From Wolfiporia cocos (taxonomy: Eukaryota > Basidiomycota > Agaricomycetes > Polyporales > Phaeolaceae), in NCBI GenBank assembly GCA_029448655.1, contig JACCLO010000029.1:1-64000 (forward strand): DNA of 64,000 nt, given 5' to 3'. This document shows, in pieces, positions 13,120-24,344 of the stretch (within the stretch, counting starts at the first letter, position 1; every line of letters begins with the position of its first letter). Both the position numbers and the translations under genes were made by a program. The notes beneath the pieces are model-generated. The model worked only from the letters and a program-made list of their open reading frames with translations. It was not told where the DNA came from and did not search any database.

Positions 13120-13156
13120 TCAGCCCCTCCCTAGGCATTCGTCGGCCTCGACGAAT
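13120..13156 (-). promoter_or_regulatory. Polypurine tract and adjoining stem-loop
   Basis: In sense orientation GGGAGGGGCTGA abuts the 3' LTR, a polypurine tract for plus-strand DNA priming. Seventeen nt from the LTR lies a perfect 8-bp stem-loop (13137-13144 with 13149-13156; sense loop AGGC). Equivalent stem-loops occur in three other element families in this window. Confidence 0.75.
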
Positions 13157-13275
13157 TTTCCAAGTTCCTCTCTTCAGAGTGCCTCGGCGTCCTGTTCATT
13201 GTAGATGTCGCCGTTCCCGCTGAGGGACGGGGTCGTAGGAGTTCGCCATACGAAGTGTTGGCGGCATTCATTCTG

Positions 13276-14403
13276 TCAATGACCTGGTTGATTGAGCCCA
13301 CAAGCTCTGCAAATATAGTCGGGGCAGTCGAGGATCCAGTGGCTAGCGGATCCGCACTGCCGACAGGGTTGTTCAGGCGAGGGCCTTGCTGGTACCCGTA
13401 GGAAAAGGGATATCTCTGAGATATTCGTTGTGTCGGTATCTCCAGTGGTGAGCGGCGCGGTGGAGGTTCCGTTGCGCCCATGTGGGTAAGGAGGCGGTGT
13501 CTCGTTCGTGCTCCCTCGCACCTCGCTCGAACTCCTCGCGGGTAATGCTCTGCACCGATGGAGATCGTCGAATAGGCGGCGTGCTATTCGCTCTTCGCTG
13601 TCGTTCTGGGGTAGCCCTAGGGCTCGTCGGGCGTGCAGGTGGTTCACGTCTCCCGTTGCCTCCCATACCAGGAATACGTGGCGTCGGGTCTCTAACTCCT
13701 GTTCGGCGGGCTCTCTGAGTCTTGGTAGGCAGTGGAAATAATACTCTATCGCCCTCCATAAAATCAAACGGCCTTGCAACTCGGCGTCGTTCGTCGGGGG
13801 TGAAAAAGCAGGCGGGTCGTGGTGTGTATTCGGGTCGACCGGGAGTAACGTGCTCGCGATCCTCGAAGTCGTTGAGCGCGTGTCGTAGTCGGGCCGTCGT
13901 GGTGGCGGCCAATCTGTCGATAAGTCTGTTGGTGAGTAATTCGAGTCCCTCTCTCTGCGCTCTGATCTGCCCCTCCATTCGGACAAGGTCCTCGGTGATG
14001 TTCTGGTACGAGCTGTAGACGTGTGTGAGGTCCTGCGCGATGTCGAAGAGGGCCGACCAGCCATCGGCTCGGCCAGCAAAAGGTCCCTCGGCCCTGTACC
14101 AGAGGAGGGCGTGTCTACTCTGCAGATGCTGGGGGGAGTACCTTCTTGGTGGCGTACCTCGCGGTCGGCCTTCTCGACGATCTGCATCGCCGGGGGTCGT
14201 GGTTCGGCGGGGGAGCTGGTGGCGAGTCGTCGACATACTATTACTGTCCTGTTTTCGAGTGTCGGGGTTGTCCTGACTCTCGTCCTGTGGTAGTCTTTTA
14301 TCAGCTCCTTGGAGTGCTCCAAGTTCGCCTCGTCTTCCCATGAATTGTCGGCGTGGCATAGCCTTTCCACTTGACGAAGTATTGATGCTTCTTTCCTTTC
14401 CAT
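13276..14403 (-). CDS. C-terminal accessory region with zinc-binding Cys/His motif, after the chromodomain
   Basis: Follows the chromodomain. The frame open over this span starts with the chromodomain end (WEDEANLEHSKELIKDYHR), and its last part looks natural: GRLILWRAIEYYFHCLPRLR, then a Cys/His motif of the CCHC type (CRQCGSASHWILDC followed by CRAC). Between about 14060 and 13795 the neighbouring frame looks more natural, with a helical segment (DLTHVYSSYQNITEDLVRME). One indel near 13795 would join the two. I infer one ancestral product of about 330-370 residues, Arg/Pro-rich at its start, helical in the middle and zinc-binding at its end. No function is claimed; nucleic-acid binding is plausible. 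Confidence 0.55.
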   Translation of the reverse strand: MERKEASILRQVERLCHADNSWEDEANLEHSKELIKDYHRTRVRTTPTLENRTVIVCRRLATSSPAEPRPPAMQIVEKADREVRHQEGTPPSICRVDTPSSGTGPRDLLLAEPMAGRPSSTSRRTSHTSTARTRTSPRTLSEWRGRSERRERDSNYSPTDLSTDWPPPRRPDYDTRSTTSRIASTLLPVDPNTHHDPPAFSPPTNDAELQGRLILWRAIEYYFHCLPRLREPAEQELETRRHVFLVWEATGDVNHLHARRALGLPQNDSEERIARRLFDDLHRCRALPARSSSEVRGSTNETPPPYPHGRNGTSTAPLTTGDTDTTNISEISLFLRVPARPSPEQPCRQCGSASHWILDCPDYICRACGLNQPGH

Positions 14404-17400
14404 CTGTCAGCCAAGATGGCTTCGACTTCGTATTCCTCCTGTCCCTTGATGATATCAGGTGGCGGCCGTAGGTAATTGGGTCCGTGCACCCTTGTTTCTT
14501 TGAATGGTTTTAGTAAGGCAGCATGGAATACCGGATGAATTTTCCAGTTCGCCGGTAACTGCAGCCGGTATGTCGTGGGTCCCATCTTTTCTGTGATGGT
14601 GAAGGGTCCTTCCCTTTTTGGTGCTAGCTTGTTAGATTCGTAGGGGATGGTTAGGTTCTTTGCGTCGAGCCAAACCTTGTCTCCTTTCTCGAGCTTCGGT
14701 AATTCTCGGAGGAAACGTCCCGCCATTCTTTTCTGAGCTAGTTCGTGCGCGATGAATGCCATCTTTCGCGCCTCTTTGATCTTTTTGATCCTGTCAACTG
14801 CTGCCAGGACGTTTCCTACCCTGTCGTAGTCTGGGAATCCCCTTGGAATATAACCCAAGATTATTTCAAGGGGCGCAGGTCAGTTTTCGGTTCGCTTGGT
14901 GTTGTGCGCAAATTCGACGTCGGGTAGTCGTTGTACCCATTGGAAAGGGTCGTTCATGCAATAGATACGAAGGTACACTTCGATTTGTTGATTCATCCTT
15001 TCCGTTTGTCCGTCGGTCTGTGGATGGTACGCCGTACTCATCGCAGATTCCGTTCCCTGCAGCTTGCATAATTCCTTGAACAGTTTCGATGCGAACTGTG
15101 GTCCCCTGTCTGAAATGATCTTTCGGGGAATGCCGTATTGTGAGTATATCTTTCGATGGAATATTTCTGCGGCCCCTTCGCTCGTGATTGTTTTGTCGCA
15201 TGGGGTGAGAGAGATGGCCTTGGATAGGCCATGGTCGACAATCACCATCATGGAGTCATATTTTCCGACTCTTGGCAGGTCGGTGACAAAATCGACCGAG
15301 CACTGTGAGAAGGGAAGGGCGTCCTCCCGTGTCGGTATTGGCTGTAAAGGGGGTTTTAGCGGGTTCCTATCAGGTTTCATCTGTTGACAGATTGCACAGC
15401 CTCGGACGTATTCCGGTATCATTGTTCCCATGTCAGGCCACCAAAAGTGGGTCTTAACCTGTACTGTTGTACCCCAGATCCCAGGGTGTCCGGCCGGGAT
15501 CGTGTCGTGGTATTTTGAAATGACGTCCCGTCGAAGGCCCTCATCTTTTGGCACGTACATCCTGCCCCTGTAGAGCAGTATCCCATCCGTTTGTTGCCAT
15601 TCATCTGCGGTGGTTCTTGCGGGGAATTCGTCTGTGCCCCCTAGAGCACGGATCGCCTGTTCCGCAGATTCATCTCGATCGTTGGCGTTCTTGATTCGAT
15701 CGATGATCGGGATCTGGATTGCGTGGACGACGAGTTCATTTGGAATCATGGTGATTCCCTCGTTGTCTTCGTTGCTTTCGTCTAGGTGATACAACCTGGA
15801 CAATGTGTCGGCCATGACTAGTTTCCTCCCGGGGATGTGTTGTAATTTCAGGTCGAATTGCGAGAGGAATAGATGCCATCTCGCTTGTCGCCGATTTAGG
15901 CGCTGTGCGCTTCTCCAGTACGTCAGGTTCTGATGATCGCTTCGGATCAAGATCCGATGCGGTGCTCCTTCTAACAGGTGCCGCCATTCTTCTAGTGCTC
16001 GGACTATTCCGAGTAGTTCGCGATCATAGATTTCGTAGTTCCGTTCTGTGGATGTCAGGGATTGTGAGAGATATCCCACTGGCCGTTCACGCCCCGTTTC
16101 ATCTGTCTGTTTTAGCACTGCCCCTGTGGCAAACTGAGATGCGTCTGTTTCGAGGATGAATGGTTTCTCCTTGTCTGGCGTTCCTAGTGCGGGCGCCGTT
16201 GTGAATGCCTGCTTCATGAAGTCGAACGCCTTTTGTTCTTTATCCGTCCACTGGAATCCTGTCCCTGTGACCGTTTTCGTGAGATCCACCAGGGTCGGGC
16301 GTGCGTTGAGTAGTGATCGATAAATTTCCGATAGAAGTTTGCAAATCCTAGGAAGGATCTGACTTCCTTGAGATTTCGGGGAGTCGGCCACTCTTTAATC
16401 CTATTGAGTTTCGCTGGGTCCATCTGGATGTTTCCTGGGGTGATGACTAGTCCTAGAAATTCGACTCTGTCGACACCGAAGGCGCATTTCTCGGGTTTCA
16501 CAAAGAGATGGTTATCCACCAATCTCTGAAGGATTCGCCGTTCCCGTTCCTTGTGTGTTTTCTCGTCTTCTGAGAAAATGAGGATATCGTCCATGTAAAC
16601 AAGCACCCATCCTTCGAAGATTTCTTCTTTCAGGATTTCGTTCATCATTGCCTGAAAGGTCCCGGGTGCATTGCACAATCCGAAAAACATAACCGTGGGT
16701 TCGTACAACCTTCGGTTTGTTTTGAAGGCCGCTTTCCATTCGTCTCCTTTCTTGATTCGCACGTTGTTGTACCCCGCTCTAAGGTCCATTTTCGTGAAAA
16801 TCTTTGCTCCTTTTAGCTTTTCCAGGAGCTCCGAGATTAATGGCAAGGGATAGACGTTCTTTATCGTTCCTTCGTTCAGATATCGATAATCTTGACAGGG
16901 TCGTAGGCCGCTGTCTTTCTTTGGGACGAAGAAGAATGGTGACGCCATCGGGGATTTTGAAGGGACTATGAATCCCTTGGCCAGGTTTTCTTTTAGGAAT
17001 TCGTCCAGCGCCTGTTGCTCTTTAGGCAACAGTGCATAGACTTTGCAGTCCTTCGGCACGAAATCGGGTTTTAATTCGATTGCGTGGTCCCATGGTCTCG
17101 ACGGGGGGAACGCCGCTGCGGACTCCTTACTGAACACCTTGGTAAAGTCTAGTAGGTGTTTCGGGACCATTTCCTCAATTGTTCGTTCTGGTTCAGGGGT
17201 TTTCTGTGCGAATTCTTGGGACTTCGTCAGCGCTTTCCTGACAGCATTGATGATTTGTATCTTTGTTCGGAACTTCTTTCGTGTTTCCCCTTTCTCTCCT
17301 ATGATCCTAGGGTTATCTTTTGCAAAGCGTCGGATCGCTTCGTACTCCTCAGGAGTATAGAGCCGCTGTGCTGTTTCTTCTGGCTGGTCCGTAGATCCAA

Positions 17401-18270
17401 ATCCTTTCTCCCCTCGTTCTGTTTCATCTAGGTCCTCGACCTCCAAAATGTCGGGGGTTAGGTGTCGTTCGAAAATTATCTGGGCTATTCGCATGCCCGG
17501 GATAATTCTATGTGCTTTGTCTGAATAGTTGAAGACGATGGCTCCGACGTCTCCTCGGTAGTCCGAGTCTATGATTCCGGCCTGTACTACCAGTCCGTGT
17601 CTGAGGGTGTTGCCTGATCGTCCGGCCAACCTTCCATACGATCCCTTCGGGATCTTCATTTTTACTCCTGTGGAGACGAGTTTCCATCCTCCGGCGGGAA
17701 TCTCGGTTTCTTCTGCAGCGTAAAGGTCATACCCTGCGGCTTCTTGGGTTCCCCTTGTCGGAATTTTCCCTTCTGGAGCAACTACCATTTCCACCGTATC
17801 CATTTGGATCGTGGCTTCCGGTTTCTTTTCTTCTGCCCCTAGTATTGATCGTACATCGACTGTTTGGTCCTTCCAGTCGATTGTGGGGTTTTCGTCTTTT
17901 AGCCATCCATACCCTAGAATCATATTCTCTGTTCCGATCGATCCTACCAAGAATCGGACCTTTCGCGTTTTCTGGGTCTTCGGATATCGTAGTAGTATGG
18001 TGGCTTCTCGGTCTATTCGCCCATCTTTGTTTTCTGTTCCGTCAACATTTTTGACGATAATCGGGTTCTTCAAGGGTTGCGTGGGCACCTTGTATTTTTC
18101 TACCACTCTGCTGTGGATCAGGTTTGACATTGCTCCTGAGTCGATTAGTGCATTGCACTTCACGGGTTTTGCCAGCGTCATGATTACCGGAATGAAGAGG
18201 GATCGATTCTTCTCGAACGAGGTAATTACATGCGCTGCTTTCTCGGAGGGTAAGACCGTGGGCTTCCCTC
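14301..18270 (-). pseudogene. pol: Pol: protease, dUTPase, reverse transcriptase, RNase H, integrase, chromodomain
   Basis: Open from the Gag-Pol overlap near 18270. Protease: [12 protein letters not shown] (Asp-Ser-Gly). dUTPase: 17387-17764. [17 protein letters not shown] and YMDDILIF, the catalytic YxDD. RNase H: ETDASQFATGAVL intact. Integrase: H-H-C-C zinc region ending CAICQQMK, then D-D-E in SVDFVTDLP, IISDRGPQF and QTDGQTERMNQ. Chromodomain: EEYEVEAILADRW..FVKWKGY. Breaks: a one-base shift near 16320 between RT and RNase H, an in-frame TGA at 14880-14882 inside integrase (probably CGA to TGA), and a shift in the chromodomain near 14350. Gag frame relative to Pol fits a -1 frameshift around GATTTTGCCTAG. 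The product would replicate the element through RNA; this copy is not functional as read. Confidence 0.93.
17387..17764 (-). other. dUTPase domain inside Pol, between protease and RT
   Basis: All five trimeric-dUTPase motifs are present in order: AAGYDLYAA (1), YGRLAGRSG (2), [14 protein letters not shown] (3, with the catalytic Asp), GMRIAQIIF (4) and RGEKGFGST (5, with the stacking Phe). These are residues about 140-265 counted from the Met at 18181. The enzyme hydrolyses dUTP to dUMP and limits uracil in newly copied DNA. No stop or shift falls within the domain. From memory, dUTPase-bearing Metaviridae have been reported from the basidiomycete Phanerochaete; this copy fits that group. Confidence 0.92.
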
Positions 18271-20132
18271 CTAGGCAAAATCCTGTTCTTCTACGAGCCG
18301 TGCTAGGAGCTCGGGGTTCTTGGCTTTCAGAGCCCTAATTGCTGTGACCGCTCTGTTAGCGGTGACATATTCAGTCTCTTCTTCGGAGACTTCTTCGATG
18401 CGAGCTTCTTGCTCGGCTTCTTCTTCTTCGGTTTTTCGAGTAGTCCGCCTAGGGCGGGCTGGTTTCCTCGGCCTCTTCGGGCAGTCTCGCGACATATGTC
18501 CTGGCTGATGACAGGTGAAGCATTTTCCTTTCTTGATGTGATCGTCCCTTTCCTGGGTGGTCATTCGATCTACATCCATTGCGTTCGGATCTTTCGGTGC
18601 GGTTGTCTGTGGAGCACTAGTGCGTCCGTTATTCTGGTTCGAGGCTTGCCAAGCCTTTTTCTTGACAAACGGTTTGTCCCGTTTCAAGAATATCTTGTAC
18701 GTATTTTCATAGTACGAGGCAGCGGACTGCCATTCATCAATGGTTGCTGGTAGCGGTCGAACACCGATGATGTATCGGGTCGTGTGTTCGGGTAACCCTT
18801 TCTCAAAGAGGGTTATGAGCAACGCGTTTCCGTCCGCGCTGTATCGATCGTACTGGGCCTTTCCGGCCAAGTTGTTGAACTCGGTGATATAATCATCAAT
18901 GTCCTTCCTGTCCTGGGTTACGTCCAGGATTTTCTTCCGCGCCTTCTGTACCTCTTCGATGGCTCCGAAGGCTTTCTGGAAGTCTGCATCAAACTGTGCA
19001 AGACTAGGTGGGAAGAATCGTTTTCGTCATTGAGGGTTTCGTATCAAGACCCGTGATAAGTTTCTGTTTCCATTGGCCGCTTTTCCCCTTGTTCGAAATA
19101 TAAAGAGAGGATAAAGATCACTCTCTGAACGTCATTTTGGAACGACGTTTCATACATCTAAACCAGGATTGCACTGGTTTATGCAGTTCTGCATGTCGAT
19201 CGTTCCCCATCGAATACATCTCGGGGGGTTGATCTTTATCATCGGGGGTCGGTAGTACGGGTTCGGCGCCGGAGGTTGAGGGCTGCGGCGCATTCGGTGT
19301 GGAGGCCCTCCTGGGGTCTTCCCCTCCCGGGTATCCTCCACCAGGTTCCTGGGTTTCCTCCGGGTTCCCTGGTTTCCTCCAGGGTTTCCTCCTCCGGGGT
19401 TCGTGGGGGGTTCCTCCTCCGAGTCTCCAGGAGGGGGGGCATTTCCTCCTCCGAGTCCGAAGTTTCCTCCCAGTCCTCTCTGCCTGTATCTTGCGGAGGT
19501 TCGTCCAAATAGGCCTGAAGGCCATGTTCCTGGGTTTGTCATTCCCATTCCTCCGCTTGGGCTAGTCCAAGCGGATTTCCTCCCGCTACCCATTCCGGGT
19601 GCGTTCTGTGGGGGGTTTCCAAAGAGGTCTGTTCCTCCAGCCATAGGCCCCAATCCCACTCTGCGCAAAAGCAGATATAAATCCTGGAGGGTCCTGTCCT
19701 CCGGTCTGGCTGTTATCTGTTCCTGTAAAGCTTTCCAGGATTTCTCCCATCATCTCCGATGCGCTCAATTCCTGCCATTCCTGTGGCACCGAAGGCTGAT
19801 TCATATTTCCATCGGCATCGGAGGTTCTGTTGATGGTTTCGTCTTCGGTCAATGTCGTCGGTTGACATCGGAGGGATTTCTCCGAATCAGTTTAAATGCT
19901 TCACGCGTTATTTCCCAAGCGGTCAGTTCCTGCGGAGGGGTATACTTGTACCCACTTTCGATGCCCTATCTTCTCTGGGGATGACAACAATTCCTCCGCG
20001 GTTACGGAAGGCTCCAATGGTGTCAGTCCACTCGTATCGGTTGAGTCTGTAGACTCCCTGAATGTCCTCGGGCAAGAGTTCAATCAGTCGTGCTGGGAAT
20101 TCTGGTCCAAATATCATGTGCCCTTGCACCAT
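18271..20132 (-). pseudogene. gag: Gag polyprotein with CCHC zinc knuckle, frame broken
   Basis: A start at 20132 (MVQGHMIFGPEFPARLIELL) lies 20 bases inside the primer site. Protein-like sequence continues in changing frames: an acidic piece at 19586-19852, a Gly/Pro/Arg-rich piece at 19150-19668, then the capsid-like part from about 19020 to 18271 (KILDVTQDRKDIDDYITEFN, GNALLITLFEKGLPEHTTRY). The zinc knuckle CFTCHQPGHMSRDC fits CX2CX4HX4C and precedes a Lys/Arg then Glu-rich tail ending at 18271. The capsid and nucleocapsid part is one open frame; the N-terminal third has at least two indels. It would package element RNA. Confidence 0.85.
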
Positions 20133-20151
20133 GGTAGGTGAGGGTGTGATA

Positions 20152-20162
20152 AGCTCGACCTT
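20152..20162 (-). promoter_or_regulatory. Primer-binding site, self-priming type
   Basis: One base inside the 5' LTR the plus strand reads AGCTCGACCTT. The reverse complement AAGGTCGAGCT occurs in both LTRs (20489-20499 and 12736-12746), shortly downstream of the sense-strand TATA. An 11-nt complementarity between the RNA 5' end and the site next to the LTR is the hallmark of Tf1/sushi-type self-priming. I found no tRNA-like TGG start. Confidence 0.75.
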
Positions 20163-20163
20163 C

Positions 20164-20880
20164 TGTTACGGGTTCGAATACCAGTTCGTATATTCGAGTC
20201 GAATATAGATCGTTCTTCTGCACGTAGGCACTGTAGCCGTATGCAAGGCAAATACTCGTTAGATGCCTTCAAGGTCCTAGGTGAATTCCTAGGAGATCGT
20301 ATAATATCCAATACGCGTTAGAGATATAATCTGTTCAGAGTGCGAGTCTAATAGAATATAAGACTCGCCTAAGTCCGAGAAGTCAGCTGTGCACTTCGAG
20401 GACTTAGTCGTTCGGTTGCTCGAGCGAGAAATACTGAGCGTAGTTTCCTACGTTTGAGAACGAGTATAAGACTTCTTGTTTGTACAACAAGGTCGAGCTG
20501 AAGAGCCTTCGACAGTAAGTACATGAGTTATATACTACGTTAGGTTTTCGGGGTCAAGTCCATCCCAGATGTCCTGATGCTATCTACGCTATAGTACCAA
20601 ACATTGATAGGTATGTAGTGGTATATTCTGATAACGATAGATAGGAATGATGATGGTGGTTGAACACCAATCCTTATTCAGCTAATGAATGATGAGAGGT
20701 AACACGGTGGCAGAGTTGGATCTGCCAGAGATGAAACACGCTCTGTACACTAGTACAACTGGGGTTGTGCCCAGTAGAGGTCACGAGTGGCCAGGGGGGT
20801 TGGTTACGCAACAAGTCCTGTATCGTATTCGCCCGGTGGTGAGTTCCGTCCACGTTCAAAAAATCGAAATAACCGTAACA
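20164..20880 (-). repeat. 5' LTR of the minus-strand gypsy element
   Basis: 717 bp, TGTTACGG to CCGTAACA, the same family as 12412-13119 with scattered indels. In sense the TATA-like TAGTATATAAC lies about 30 nt before the proposed RNA start. Confidence 0.93.
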
Positions 20881-20928
20881 CTCCCCAACCTGAGTTGCCC
20901 GAGAAAATAGCCACGGACTGAAGTGGAT

Positions 20929-22670
20929 TAGTGATGTGCCAGGCCCAGCCCAGCTCAAAAGCCCCGGCTTCGGCCCGGCTTGGATGGCCCATGGCTTTTC
21001 AAAACCTCAGGCCAGGCCCTCATTGACAGCTCACGGCTTGGCCCGGCCTAGGTCCCAGCTTGGCCGCGGCCTACCACTGCTAAGATAATCGTCACTTTAG
21101 CTTCAGAGCTTGAGATTCACCTTTGCCAAACCTTTCCCAGATGAAATAGAACCTTTAATCCTCCGATCTATAGTAGGATTAAGCATGAAATAATCATTCA
21201 CTAGCGCAGCATTCAGTAGCGTGCCTGCCATATGGGGGATCATATAGGCGCCCAAAAGTGAGTGGCAGGCTTCAACGTTGAGGACTTGACTTTTCTGTAG
21301 TTTAAATAAACAAGATAGGTGCACAATGATTGAGTTGAGCATATAACTGGCCTGTATGGGCTTATATTGTGCCTGCCAGATATTGTAGCCATTAAGATCC
21401 CTAGGCCAGGGCTCAACAGCTTGGCCTGGCCTGGCCTGTATCTCAGGCCGGGCCCTGGGCCGTCTCTGTCACAAGCCAATTTCCAAGCCTAGTAGAACAT
21501 CCTAGGTTGACACCCCACTCACGCCTCTTGCACGCTAAAGCACTCCATCCAAGCCCAGCTGGATACGTACGGCAATGCTAGTAGAAGCCCTCCGATACAC
21601 AAGTCACTACGGGCACTAGCAGACCACCAGCAGTCCGAACCTTACACCAGTCCCAGTCCCCGGCAGTCAGTACAATACTGCCTAGTCCATACAACCTAGT
21701 CATGGGCCACCTCTAGGAACCACCAGCGTGGCTAGCACAGCAGTAACCCCAAGACAATCCAGGTTACAGCCATCGCACATACACTACACACTAACTAGAG
21801 GAATGACCTATATTATGCACGTGACCTAAACACTACGCCCAATGTCTCACATCTTACACCACAGACACTCGCCATTACTGGCATAGACATTCCCCATTAC
21901 AGGCAGGCCCCGACCTGTATAGACTTCTGCCCGTGGGATGGCAGCAATCCCATACAAGCACTAGACCTATGCACCTACAGTCTACGAGTCTACGCCTACG
22001 CCTTCCTTCAGTACCGCAACCTCTGGGAACCCGGGCCGTGAACGATCGACCCTCAGTACCGTAACCTCGGGAACCTAGGCCACCAAAAGCACCTTCAGAC
22101 CACATCTTGTCAAACCACGCCATTGGAATGGTGCACCCCCTGCCTGGGATGGCAGCACATGACCTATGAGGAGCACTGGTCGTATACCCTGATCGACGAA
22201 AACCACCGATCATTACACCCGATCGAAGCACTGATCACCACCGCCATTACTGGTATCACCCGATCGACAAGAACCACTGATCGTAACCCGATCGATTGGC
22301 AACCCCCCTGATCCAATCCCATCACACTACGTTGCTATGGACATCTCGCTACGTACCAGTGCTCCAATGCCATTACCGGCCCCATAGCTTAGACCAATTG
22401 TATACCAGCAAGTAGATGACCCCATAGTCACGCGAGCCCCCACATGTACAAACAGTAGTAATATATAAGCCAGACAGTCTCGAGCATAAACCTCAGACTT
22501 GTCTTGGCCTCTTCTGGCTAGTAGTCCCAAATCAGGAAGGCACCTTTGTGTGAGCCCCCTTCCCCTGGTTGAGTGCTAGTTAGTAGCGTGTGTCAGTCTC
22601 AAGCCGTGCTGTAAAGCCCAGCTTGGCCCGGCCCAGCTCATGGCCCAAAGCTGGGCCTGGCACATCACTA
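20929..22670. mobile_element. hAT-type MITE, copy 1, with a nested LTR
   Basis: Terminal inverted repeats TAGTGATGTGCCAGGCCCAGC..CTGGGCCTGGCACATCACTA are flanked by a perfect 8-bp duplication AAGTGGAT (20921-20928 and 22671-22678), the size typical of hAT transposons. Without the nested LTR the element is about 608 bp and non-coding. It is rich in GGCC/GGCCT runs that make long inverted repeats near both ends. It interrupts the host gene also cut by the gypsy element. Confidence 0.92.
21467..22595 (+). mobile_element. Solo LTR nested in MITE copy 1
   Basis: 1129 bp from TGTCACAAGCC to GCGTGTGTCA, flanked by the 5-bp duplication GTCTC (21462-21466 and 22596-22600). MITE sequence on both sides matches the uninterrupted order in copy 3. 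Short GATCG-containing motifs recur around 22190-22310. No coding content. Confidence 0.88.
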
Positions 22671-23064
22671 AAGTGGATGGGATGAAGGGTTAAGAAATCA
22701 AGAGCTGCTGATGGCAACGTGAGTATACGATTCCAATACAAGTCTTTGTCGATCAATCTGGGGATCCCTAGTCCTTTGACAAAACTCTCCAAAACCATGA
22801 AAGAGAAATTGTCCTGGCCATTCAGGATGACCTGGTTGGAATACAAGGGGCAGAGGAGTTGATAGAAAAACCTCAATATGAACACATGTTCAGTGATGTA
22901 ATTGAAGCGGCATGACATGACAGCAGAGGCATGATTGAAGTGATAAATATGAGTGAAGCTGCCCTGGCCATGTCATGGAGGGCATAAGCATACTGGGTGC
23001 CATGAGCAGAGAGGAGGTTGAGAGTGTCACAGACTGCCTCGGGTAAGGCTCTTATAGATATCAC
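22671..23064 (-). pseudogene. Upstream part of the disrupted host gene
   Basis: The minus-strand coding segment includes EAVCDTLNLLSAHGTQYAYA, then VLESFVKGLGIPRLIDKDLY and AALDFLTLHPIHF, where the MITE interrupts it. The codons continue beyond the MITE at 20886-20928. The frame shifts at a tandem 5-bp repeat (CATGA at 22911-22915 and 22916-22920); reading one copy only keeps a single frame. Function unknown. The upstream end is uncertain because LTR-like sequence starts near 23080. Confidence 0.55.
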
Positions 23065-24344
23065 ATGACTTGTTATTGTTTGTCTTAGGTTTGATAAGGT
23101 TTAGCTAGAATTCCCTGATACCTTAACAGTCATGCGCCCATACTTACAGTAGTGCCACCCATGTGACTCACCTTAGGTAGTGCACAGGCCACCTCTTTAG
23201 GGTAGACACAGTGTGTCCCCCTGTATGTACATATAGCGCGAGCTGAGGTCTTACAACCTCAGTTCTACTATTCTTGGCAACCAGGTCAATCCTCACTACC
23301 TCTGCGTGTGCGCCCGCCTGCGTCTTGGCAACACTACTATTCTATACTCGCTAGTCTGTGGTGCAAGACTGCACATACCGCTGTTGTCAGAAAAATATTT
23401 TCTCTCGGGTTCTCCGGGCAGGTCTGGATGTGCCGAGATAGGCGAGGTGTTCGAGGGGTTGATGTCGAGTAGTTTTACCGGTTGAACGTAGCCTGTAGCG
23501 ATTTAGAACTGCGGCGGTGCGTCGAATAAAGTGGAAATAATAGACATTGACTCGAAAATGTTTGTGACCGATTTCCTAAGTCCTAAGCGTACGCCTCGAG
23601 CGCAGCCCTTCGTCTGACTTCGTCTGGGTGGAATTCGATGATTTGCTCGTATCTACACATCGCCTAAATACATGGAGAGCCACGAAATTTTCTACAACAT
23701 TTTAAGTGTCCTAAAATTTCGAGTGTGCACCCTACAAGCTAGACAATCCAGAGACGAACCCTGAGATGGTGAAGACTGTCCTGAAACACAAGCAAATTAT
23801 TTTATGAGACCGATCACCTGTAGATCTAGGGTGGTGCACCGAGGTTGGAGAGAAAAGACATGGAAAAAGCTATAGGAAGGCAGTTGGGGTTGGGCCAGAC
23901 CTGGCTAGGCTAGAGAGCCTAGGGAAGCGTCAGATGGCACCTGTTTTGACTGGATGAGCAGCCAGATAGTGCCCGCAGGGCTTTTGCGACATTTCAGATT
24001 GTGCATGAGCCAGCGAAGGTTCACTGTACGAGTATGATCGAGGCCGATCATGATCGGTCAAGCTGTGGCTGAACTACCTCAGATGGGCATTCTGCCTACC
24101 AGCTGGCTTTCTGTGGTGTGTTCTGTGTCGTTTTGGTGTGTGTTTGATCGTGCCCTGGTATTCTTACATGTGTCTAAAGTCTATGGCACATTTATATTGC
24201 AGCCGCAGCCACGCGCGAGCTGGAACGGCCAAAGACAATCGAGGCAGGGCACCGGCCGTGCGGGCCGTCTGGTCCCTTGGGGACACCTGTTCCTGGCCGT
24301 GCATGGCATCCCGTGCATGGTCCAGGAGCGCCATCCCTTCAGAT
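23065..24344. other. Non-coding stretch with an LTR-like segment
   Basis: From about 23080 to 23389 the sequence has the layout of the local LTRs: a TATA-like ACATATAGCG, then CCTCAGTTCTACTATTCTTGG, and an end resembling GTTGTCA at 23389. I could not find the left end or a target duplication. Between 23390 and 24344 I see no confident gene; short frames at 24050-24340 look accidental. Confidence 0.4.

Larger units (their letters stand above)
12412..20880 (-). mobile_element. Complete Ty3/gypsy chromovirus-type LTR retrotransposon with a dUTPase domain
   Basis: Two LTRs (12412-13119 and 20164-20880) with termini TGTTACGG..CCGTAACA are flanked by the 5-bp duplication CTCCC (12407-12411 and 20881-20885). 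On the minus strand the order is 5' LTR, primer site, Gag with zinc knuckle, protease, dUTPase, reverse transcriptase, RNase H, integrase, chromodomain, an extra zinc-binding C-terminal region, polypurine tract, 3' LTR. Gag and Pol are in different frames (-1). Several indels and one in-frame TGA make this copy defective. The LTRs differ by small indels, so the insertion is not brand new. Confidence 0.95.
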
